In this document: piece by piece, positions 58,077-64,000 of the stretch
Layout of the letters: each line of letters opens with the position of its first letter
Numbering within the stretch: position 1 is the stretch's first letter
Assembly (NCBI GenBank): GCA_964642315.1
Contig: CAZXOG010000001.1
Location: forward strand, 310,001 to 374,000
Direction of reading: 5' to 3'
From: JAGVDM01 sp964642315
Lineage (GTDB): Bacteria; Patescibacteriota; Gracilibacteria; Peribacterales; Peribacteraceae
DNA: 64,000 bases
Notes under the pieces: generated by a model
The model's input: only the letters and a program-made list of their open reading frames with translations
Databases searched by the model: none
Told to the model about the DNA's origin: nothing
Made by a program: the position numbers and the translations under genes

Positions 58077-59597
58077 ATGGCATCCCATCCCCGAAAGTTC
58101 ATCGCCCAACCGACGGAGGAGGATTTGAAGAAGTTCCCCGACGCGGTGAAGCACCTGATTAAGAAAGGACGTGAACAACGCTACGTCACGCACCAGGAAA
58201 TCATGGCTGCGGTGCCGAATGCGGAGAAAGATATTGAGCTCCTCGACGAGGTGTACACGATGCTCGTCGACCTCGGCATCCAGGTGATCGATGTGAAAGA
58301 CGCGCTCATCTGGGAGCGCAAGAGCAAGGGGCTTCCGATGCCGGAACCGACGGAGGACCTCTCGCAGATCGTTTCCGGCGACGAGGAAGAGGAGGTGCTC
58401 GAGGAACTTCCGGAGGAAGACGCAGGAGGGGAGGAGGGCGTTGAGTCCGAAGAGGAAGACGATGAGGGGGCCGGGAAAACCGGCAAGATCGATGCAGATG
58501 AGGAGGACAACCGTCTGGAACTCATTGCAACAGCCGGCATTGCGTCCGACGAGCGCGAGCTTTCCGAGGAGGAGCGCGGAAAGCGGCGGCGCGAGCGCGA
58601 GGTAGATCTGCTGGAAATCAGCAACGACTCCGTGCGGATGTATCTCTCGGAGATCGGGCGTGTGCCGCTCATCGACGCGAAGAAAGAAGTGGAGCTTGCA
58701 CGGCGCATCCGCAAGGGTGATGCCGCGGCCAAGCAGCAACTTGCGGAGGCGAACCTCCGTCTCGTCGTGAGCATTGCGAAGAAGTACATCGGCCGCGGGC
58801 TCTCGTTCCTCGATCTCATCCAGGAGGGCAACATCGGGCTCTTCCGTGCGGTGGAGAAGTTCGATCCCGAGCGCGGGTTCAAATTCTCCACGTACGCGAC
58901 GTGGTGGATCCGCCAGGCTATCACGCGTGCGATTGCCGATCAGGCCCGCACGATCCGCATTCCCGTGCACATGGTGGAGACCATTAACAAGCTTACGCAC
59001 ACGCAGCGGCGCCTCGTGCAGGAGCTCGGGCGCGAGCCGACGGTTGAGGAACTCGCGGTGGAGATGGAGATGGACGTGAAGAAAGTCCGCCACATCCAGA
59101 AGATCAGTCAGGATATCATCTCCCTCGAATCACCCGTCGGTTCCGAGGAGGATAGCAAACTCGGCGACTTTATTGAGGATGAAGAAGCGGTGAACCCATT
59201 CGAAGCCACCAACCGTCAGCTCCGGAAGGAGAATGTCCATGCGATGCTTGAGTTCCTCACGCCGCGCGAACGCAAGATCATCGAGATGCGTTTCGGGCTT
59301 CGCGACGGCATCGGCCATACGCTCGAGGAAGTGGGCAAGGAGTTCGGCGTCACGCGCGAGCGCATCCGTCAGATCGAGGCGAAAGTGCTGCAGAAGATGC
59401 GCGATCATCCGCGATCTCTGAGCATCCGCGAACAGGGCGGCAGTCCCAAGCGCGTCGGGTTCTCCACCGTTGCCGCATTCGCCCACAGCAAGATCTGCCC
59501 GCACTGCCGCAGGGGATCGCTCATACAGATCGTGCGGGAAGGTCGTTCAGTACTCAAGTGTGATTCGTGCGCGCGGGAAATGCAGAAGCACTCGTGA
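58077..59597 (+). CDS. rpoD: Primary sigma factor RpoD with C-terminal zinc ribbon
   Basis: A 506-residue housekeeping sigma factor. Region 1.1 (about 12-85) is followed by a very acidic linker (about 95-150), region 1.2 (SVRMYLSEIGRVPL), region 2 (ANLRLVVSIAKKYIGRG, YATWWIRQAITRAI), region 3 and region 4 (TPRERKIIEMRFGL, LEEVGKEFGVTRERIRQIE). After the usual end of region 4.2 (KMRDHPRSL) there is a 60-residue extension ending in a four-cysteine zinc ribbon: C474-x2-C477 and C495-x2-C498. Such a ribbon is not part of standard RpoD. It would sit near the -35 element and could touch upstream DNA, RNA polymerase or a regulator. Confidence 0.96.
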   Translation: MASHPRKFIAQPTEEDLKKFPDAVKHLIKKGREQRYVTHQEIMAAVPNAEKDIELLDEVYTMLVDLGIQVIDVKDALIWERKSKGLPMPEPTEDLSQIVSGDEEEEVLEELPEEDAGGEEGVESEEEDDEGAGKTGKIDADEEDNRLELIATAGIASDERELSEEERGKRRREREVDLLEISNDSVRMYLSEIGRVPLIDAKKEVELARRIRKGDAAAKQQLAEANLRLVVSIAKKYIGRGLSFLDLIQEGNIGLFRAVEKFDPERGFKFSTYATWWIRQAITRAIADQARTIRIPVHMVETINKLTHTQRRLVQELGREPTVEELAVEMEMDVKKVRHIQKISQDIISLESPVGSEEDSKLGDFIEDEEAVNPFEATNRQLRKENVHAMLEFLTPRERKIIEMRFGLRDGIGHTLEEVGKEFGVTRERIRQIEAKVLQKMRDHPRSLSIREQGGSPKRVGFSTVAAFAHSKICPHCRRGSLIQIVREGRSVLKCDSCAREMQKHS

Positions 59598-59654
59598 CGC
59601 ACTGCAAAGGAGACCTCACACTCTCGTGAAGCCCCCGATGCGTGGTTCACGGAA

Positions 59655-59867
59655 TTACTTGCAGCACTTCATCCCCTTGTAGACCGCCGAGAGACCGACG
59701 AGGACGTACACGACGTTCTCGACGACCGGCCAGCTGCCGAGGAGCAGCTCCACGACGTTCCCCTGGAAGCCGAGGAGGTTGCCGAGGCCGACTAAGCCCC
59801 AGTTCAGCGCGCCGATGAGCACGAGGATCCATGCGACTTTACCGACTGTGGTACCTTCGCAGGCCAT
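59655..59867 (-). CDS. DUF378 family small membrane protein
   Basis: A 70-residue protein with two membrane helices; VAWILVLIGALNWGLVGL is the DUF378 signature, and VENVVYVLVGLSAVYKG follows. Function unknown. Its leader is about 30 bases and C/T-rich (ccattcccccctccatcct), following a TAGCAT -10-like element. Convergent with rpoD. Confidence 0.88.
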   Translation of the reverse strand: MACEGTTVGKVAWILVLIGALNWGLVGLGNLLGFQGNVVELLLGSWPVVENVVYVLVGLSAVYKGMKCCK

Positions 59868-59997
59868 AGGATGGAGGGGGGAATGGATAGATTGCTTGTC
59901 ATGCTAGCACAGCGAGCGGGGGAGGAGGCCTTGCGTTCCTGGCGAAGAGGTACTTTGTAGTATTCGCGTTCCGCTCATTCTCGCGGGCTCCCTGCGC

Positions 59998-60003
59998 TAT
60001 GAT
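59998..60003 (+). promoter_or_regulatory. -10 element of the LysE-type gene
   Basis: TATGAT, 6 bases before the ATG at 60010, predicting a leaderless transcript. Confidence 0.5.
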
Positions 60004-60009
60004 GTGCGC

Positions 60010-60645
60010 ATGATGCCCCACGTTTCTGCGTTCCTCGCCGTCGCTGTGATCCACGCTCTGGCGCTCATGAGCCCCGGCCCCGATTTTGCCATGATCAGCC
60101 GCAGTAGCCTGGTTTACTCACGTAGAACTGGTATGTATTCGGCGTTGGGTCTTGCCCTCGGGATTCTCGTTCACGTCACGTATTCACTCGTGGGCATCGG
60201 GCTCATCATCTCGCACTCCATCTTGCTTTTCTCGTTCATCAAGTACCTTGGCGCGGGCTATCTGATCTACATCGGGTGGAAATCCCTGCGCTCGCGGCCA
60301 GCTCCGTGTCAATCGGATTCGCAAGCTGCCGCGGACAAACATCTGCCCGCGTGGACGGCGCTGCGGATCGGGTTCCTCACAAATGTGCTCAATCCCAAGG
60401 TGACGCTTTTCTTTCTTGGCCTTTTCACGCAGGTGATTGATCCCGGCACTCCTTTCTGGCTTCAGATGTGCTATGGGATCTGGATGTCGCTCGTAACGTT
60501 CCTCTGGTTCGCCTTTGTTGCCGCCGTCCTCTCGCACCGGATGATCCGGGGGCAGTTCCTCTCAGTGCAGCACATTGTGGAGCGGGTTTGCGGAGGCCTG
60601 CTCATCGCGCTGGGGGTGCGGGTGGCACTCGAGAAGGCGCGCTAA
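60010..60645 (+). CDS. LysE/RhtB-family amino-acid exporter
   Basis: A 211-residue protein with six membrane helices. The family signature ALMSPGPDFAMISRSSL is at about residues 17-34, with GILVHVTYSLVGIG, YLGAGYLIYIGW and GFLTNVLNPKVTLFFLG following. It exports amino acids such as lysine, threonine or homoserine lactone; substrate unknown. The ATG at 60010 fits the TATGAT spacing; the ATG at 60013 and a GTG at 60004 are alternatives. Confidence 0.92.
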   Translation: MMPHVSAFLAVAVIHALALMSPGPDFAMISRSSLVYSRRTGMYSALGLALGILVHVTYSLVGIGLIISHSILLFSFIKYLGAGYLIYIGWKSLRSRPAPCQSDSQAAADKHLPAWTALRIGFLTNVLNPKVTLFFLGLFTQVIDPGTPFWLQMCYGIWMSLVTFLWFAFVAAVLSHRMIRGQFLSVQHIVERVCGGLLIALGVRVALEKAR

Positions 60646-60647
60646 GG

Positions 60648-60656
60648 TGCTATGCT
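60648..60656 (+). promoter_or_regulatory. Extended -10 element of the helicase gene
   Basis: TG-c-TATGCT, an extended -10, with 6 bases between TATGCT and the GTG start. Predicted leaderless. Confidence 0.5.
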
Positions 60657-60662
60657 GGTCAC

Positions 60663-63647
60663 GTGCCGAAGACGCGATCATCATCCGTGCGCCCCGCATC
60701 CGCCAAGGCCTTCGAAGAGCGGTTTGCCATGCTCAATGATGGGCAGAAGCGTGCCGTGGAGACGATCGAAGGGCCGGTGATGGTGGTGGCGGGCCCGGGG
60801 ACGGGCAAAACCGAAGTGGTCGCGTTGCGTGTTGCGAACATCCTGCGGAGGACCCACGCCCGTCCGAGCAACATTCTCTGCCTCACGTTCTCGGTGAGCG
60901 GCGCCACCGCCATGCGCGAACGGCTCCGTGCCCTCATGGGCGCGGACGCGTACGGCGTCACCATCCGGAACTTCCATGGGTTCTGCGCGGATCTCATCGC
61001 GGAGAATCCCTCCGTATTCGACGCGTGGTCAGCGATGGAACTCATCTCGGACGTCGAGAAGTACCGTATTGTGAACACTATTATTGATCAACTTTCTCCT
61101 CATCTGGAACTGGTGAATCCAAAAATGCCTCATGCAAGAACAAAGGACATTCTGTCACGGATCAGCGATCTCAAGCGCGAGGGCGTTACGGATCGCGAAC
61201 GCCTCCTCGCGGTCGCCGATGAGTACGAGCAAAATCTCGCGGGCAAGAGCAAGGAAGGGACAAAGGCGCACGAACGGAACCTCCTCACGGCGAAGAAATT
61301 CCGGGATTTCCTGCAGATCTTCTTCCTCTACGAGGAGAAGCTCAGGGCGTCGCAGCGCTACGATTTCGACGACATGATCCTCTATTCGATTGAGGCCTTG
61401 GAATCGGAGGACTGGCTGCTTGCAGGCTTGCAGGAGAGGTACCAGTACATGCTCGTAGACGAGTTCCAGGATACGAACGGCGCGCAGTACCGTCTGGTGG
61501 ACCTCCTCACCTGCGCCCGCACGCCCGAGGATGCCCCGAACCTCTTCGTCGTCGGGGATGACGACCAGGCGATCTATCGCTTCCAGGGGGCAAATCTCAA
61601 GAATATTCTCAGTTTCCACGAACGGTTTCCGCATGCGCCGGTCATTCCGCTCACTGTGAGCTACCGCTGCACGCAGCAGGTTCTCAATGCGGCGGAATCG
61701 TTGATTGCGCAGAATTCAGAACGCCTCGTCGGCCGCATTCCAGGTCTCCAGAAAGATCTCACTGCCGGCAGACAGAAGGAGGGGCCTCTCCCGAAGCTGC
61801 TCTTTGCCCCGAGTGACGCCTCCGAGCCCTGGGTCATTGCCGATCTCCTCGAGGAGAGGATGCGCGCGGGGGTTCCCCCTGAGGAAATCGCGGTCTTCTG
61901 CCAGACCAATGCCGAGGTCCTCGATCTCTACGAAGTCTTCGCAGCGCGGGGCATTCCAGTTTCCGTGAGCGGCAAGGCCGACATACTGGCGCACCCATTC
62001 GTCACGCAGGCCATCGCGATCCTCAGGGCGGCCGAGAATCCAAAAACGGATTCCACCCTTTCCACCGCGCTCGCCTGCGAATGTTTCGGGTGCCATGCGG
62101 CGGATCTTTCCCGCATCTCCCTCAAGGCGCGCGAGGAGAAGACGAACATGGTGGGCATCCTCCTTGCACTCGACACGCACGGGGAGGAGTGGATACAACT
62201 CGCGAGACGCAGGGAGCTCCTCGCTGCACGCGATGTCCTCCTCGATCTGCACGAGAAGGTGCGGACGCGCACTGTTACGGAGACAATGGAAGCGCTTCTC
62301 AAGCAATCTGGATTGCTCGCGCTTGCGAGAGGTGATGGGGAAGGGAAGGATTTCGACGCTGTCAAGTTCTCGGCACTGCAGGAGTTCTTCAACTGGGTGA
62401 AGGGGCGCGCATTCGAGAACCAGACGTTCACGCTGGAATCGCTCCTCTCGGATCTCTCTTTCTACGACAATCCGGACTACCCCGATCTGAAGCTCACGTT
62501 CAACATCCCCCATCTCGTGGAGAGAGGGGTGGCGCTGATGACCGCCCACCAGAGCAAGGGGCTGGAGTTCGATACGGTCATCCTCTCCAATTTCCGCGAG
62601 GGCCACTGGGACAAGCGCCGCAACCCTTCGTCGCTTTCCATCCCCGAAGATCTCCTCTTCGGATGGGAGAAGGAGCAGAGGAGCTACGAGCGCAACCAGG
62701 ACGAACGCCGCCTTGCGTTCGTTGCCATGACCCGCGCGAAGCGGGAGCTCCTTTTCATCTGCCCGAAGGATCTCACGACGGGGGACAAGACGCGCTCCGT
62801 CTCGCCCTCCGGGTTCTTCGCGGAAGCGGGCAAGCTCCCGGAGGAGATCCGCGAGCTTAAGGATCCGAAGAAGGCGGCGCTCCTCCTCTACGAGCCCGTG
62901 CGGGACCTCGATGCGGAGATGCGGGCGTTCCTCCTGGAGCGCCTCAAGGATTACGCGCTCTCGGTCACGGCACTCAACCACTTCCTCGAAGATCCCAAGA
63001 TGTTCCTAGAGCTCGATCTCCTGCAGACGCCGCAGGCGAAGGAATCCAGCCTCGTCTATGGGAACGCCGTCCACGATGCCCTGAAGAAATGGGGCCTCTC
63101 CATCCTCGGGGGGGCACCGCTTTCCGCAGAGGCATTCCTTTCCGCGTTCCGTACCTACATGGAAACCCGGGAGATCCTCACGGACAAGGAGCGCGCACGT
63201 TTGCTGAAGGCGGGGGAGGTTGCGCTGCCTCGCTACTACCGCGAGCGCATCTCCGGGGAACGCCCGCTCGTCCACAAGGTGGAGTACAGCGTCGCAACGC
63301 GCTTCGAGGATATCCCACTCAAGGGCAAGATCGATCGGATCGATCTCCTTGCGCCGGATTCATCGAATGTCGCCGTCATCGATTACAAGACCGGGCGTCC
63401 CAAGACCGAAGGTGAAATCCGCTCCGACGGCGACTACTTCCGCCAACTCGTCTTCTACGCCCTTCTCCTGGAGGAGAAGGGGTCGCTCCTGAATGCTCAG
63501 CAATTCATCCTTGATTTCATCGGTGAACAGGGCGAGCACCCGGTCCTCCGTCCGTTCGTCATCTCGGCAGAAGAGCTGAAGGAGCTGAAGGAAATCATCA
63601 GGGCAGCCTGGAGGAAGATCACCGCGCTGGATTTCACGCGGCTGTAG
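60663..63647 (+). CDS. UvrD/AddA-like ATP-dependent helicase with C-terminal PD-(D/E)XK nuclease
   Basis: A 994-residue superfamily 1 helicase. Motif I is AGPGTGKTEV, II DEFQDTN, III GDDDQAIYRFQGA, IV VSYRC, V MTAHQSKGLEF and VI FVAMTRAKREL. The C-terminal 200 residues contain a RecB/AddB-type nuclease core (KGKIDRIDLL, then VIDYKTGRPK, with the Asp and Lys of the site). The architecture fits a double-strand-break-processing enzyme such as AddA or a stand-alone helicase-nuclease; no AddB partner is in the window. The GTG start follows an extended -10 by 6 bases; a longer upstream frame lies inside the exporter gene and is rejected. Confidence 0.93.
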   Translation: MPKTRSSSVRPASAKAFEERFAMLNDGQKRAVETIEGPVMVVAGPGTGKTEVVALRVANILRRTHARPSNILCLTFSVSGATAMRERLRALMGADAYGVTIRNFHGFCADLIAENPSVFDAWSAMELISDVEKYRIVNTIIDQLSPHLELVNPKMPHARTKDILSRISDLKREGVTDRERLLAVADEYEQNLAGKSKEGTKAHERNLLTAKKFRDFLQIFFLYEEKLRASQRYDFDDMILYSIEALESEDWLLAGLQERYQYMLVDEFQDTNGAQYRLVDLLTCARTPEDAPNLFVVGDDDQAIYRFQGANLKNILSFHERFPHAPVIPLTVSYRCTQQVLNAAESLIAQNSERLVGRIPGLQKDLTAGRQKEGPLPKLLFAPSDASEPWVIADLLEERMRAGVPPEEIAVFCQTNAEVLDLYEVFAARGIPVSVSGKADILAHPFVTQAIAILRAAENPKTDSTLSTALACECFGCHAADLSRISLKAREEKTNMVGILLALDTHGEEWIQLARRRELLAARDVLLDLHEKVRTRTVTETMEALLKQSGLLALARGDGEGKDFDAVKFSALQEFFNWVKGRAFENQTFTLESLLSDLSFYDNPDYPDLKLTFNIPHLVERGVALMTAHQSKGLEFDTVILSNFREGHWDKRRNPSSLSIPEDLLFGWEKEQRSYERNQDERRLAFVAMTRAKRELLFICPKDLTTGDKTRSVSPSGFFAEAGKLPEEIRELKDPKKAALLLYEPVRDLDAEMRAFLLERLKDYALSVTALNHFLEDPKMFLELDLLQTPQAKESSLVYGNAVHDALKKWGLSILGGAPLSAEAFLSAFRTYMETREILTDKERARLLKAGEVALPRYYRERISGERPLVHKVEYSVATRFEDIPLKGKIDRIDLLAPDSSNVAVIDYKTGRPKTEGEIRSDGDYFRQLVFYALLLEEKGSLLNAQQFILDFIGEQGEHPVLRPFVISAEELKELKEIIRAAWRKITALDFTRL

Positions 63648-64000
63648 GGGGCCCCTGTTTCTCTCGTTCCCGCAGGGCTGCCATACGTGAGTGCCAAGGT
63701 TTTTCCGCCGGTCCGTGTTTGTCCTCGAGAATGGCGATCATTCGTTGGAGCGTATTGGTTGCGCACGTGCGCACGAGTTGTGATGCGCGTATGCCTTGCA
63801 TGCTGGCGACGGCCGTCGAAAAGTGCTCTGCGATAGCATCGATGGAATCCGGATCGTGGTACCACGGTGGACCCAGTCGAAAACGGATTTCCCGAGAAAG
63901 CCCGGAAATACTCAGCGCATGGCGTTCCTGTGTTTTTTCGTCGGGGTGATCAGCTGCAGCGTGGTCCAGGTTGTCGATCAATGCGTTGAGCGTGGGATCC
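63634..64000 (-). CDS. Hypothetical protein, 5' end beyond the window
   Basis: At least 121 residues of a soluble helical protein without a recognised domain (SISGLSREIRFRLGPPWYHD; IDAIAEHFSTAVASMQGIRASQLVRTCATNTLQRMIAILEDKHG). The frame is open to the window edge, so the true start is probably outside; a TTG at 63981 is the only internal candidate near it. Its 3' end overlaps the helicase gene by 14 bases. Confidence 0.55.
   Translation of the reverse strand, partial: DPTLNALIDNLDHAAADHPDEKTQERHALSISGLSREIRFRLGPPWYHDPDSIDAIAEHFSTAVASMQGIRASQLVRTCATNTLQRMIAILEDKHGPAEKPWHSRMAALREREKQGPPTAA

Overview
The window (about 60% GC by eye) is a continuous stretch of bacterial chromosome. It carries no IS element, prophage or CRISPR array, and no gap longer than about 300 bases between genes. 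I place it, by inference, in the Candidate Phyla Radiation/Patescibacteria, most likely near Peregrinibacteria/Peribacteria. The reasons are the mix of core information-processing genes with short orphan proteins, sparse biosynthesis, a B12-dependent ribonucleotide reductase, small VirB2-like pilins with TraG/VirB4-like ATPases, and SLH/sortase/PKD surface proteins. UGA is an ordinary stop here, so this is not a Gracilibacteria/Absconditabacteria-type recoded genome. The assignment rests on gene content alone.

Layout. 1-3.3 kb: rpsL-rpsG-fusA. 3.3-7 kb: a TrpR-type regulator with a palindromic operator in its own promoter, a HisG-HisE fusion, a C-terminally truncated RibD and a convergent flavodoxin-fold reductase. 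7-13.3 kb: nrdJ, small unknown genes, an RNHCP protein and ychF. 13.3-18.3 kb: an SLH-sortase fusion, an unknown protein, an RsbW-like ATPase and, on the opposite strand, TraG/VirB4-like ATPase 1. 18.3-23.9 kb: rpsB-tsf-response regulator, a membrane-anchored phosphoacceptor-only protein, a PAS histidine kinase with its response regulator, and glyS. 23.9-31.3 kb: a PrsW-like protease, an S41 protease, a DksA-like zinc protein, rpsU, an inositol-monophosphatase family enzyme and gyrB. 31.3-34 kb: hisS, two small regulator-like genes and tRNA-His. 34-43.9 kb: a surface operon (two VirB2-like pilins and a PKD membrane protein), an M24 peptidase, a 3D/peptidoglycan-binding protein, an RlpA-like protein and ATPase 2. 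43.9-51 kb: a DUF1622 protein, ybaB-mltG, a methyltransferase, a CPA2 antiporter, unknown genes, a LOG-family protein and der. 51-60 kb: leuS, two methyltransferase genes, dnaG, rpoD and a DUF378 protein. 60-64 kb: a LysE-type exporter, a UvrD/AddA-like helicase-nuclease and a partial unknown gene.

Two gene-expression features run through the whole window. Many first genes have a -10 hexamer of the form TANNNT only 6-10 bases before the start codon, so their mRNAs should be leaderless or nearly so. Many genes inside operons are preceded by a C/T-rich tract rather than a Shine-Dalgarno sequence. I used the first pattern to choose several start codons.

The most unusual protein-level features are RpoD with a C-terminal zinc ribbon, the membrane-anchored histidine-kinase dimerisation domain without an ATPase, the HisG-HisE fusion under a TrpR-family regulator, and SLH-like modules at the N-terminus of three different cell-envelope enzymes.
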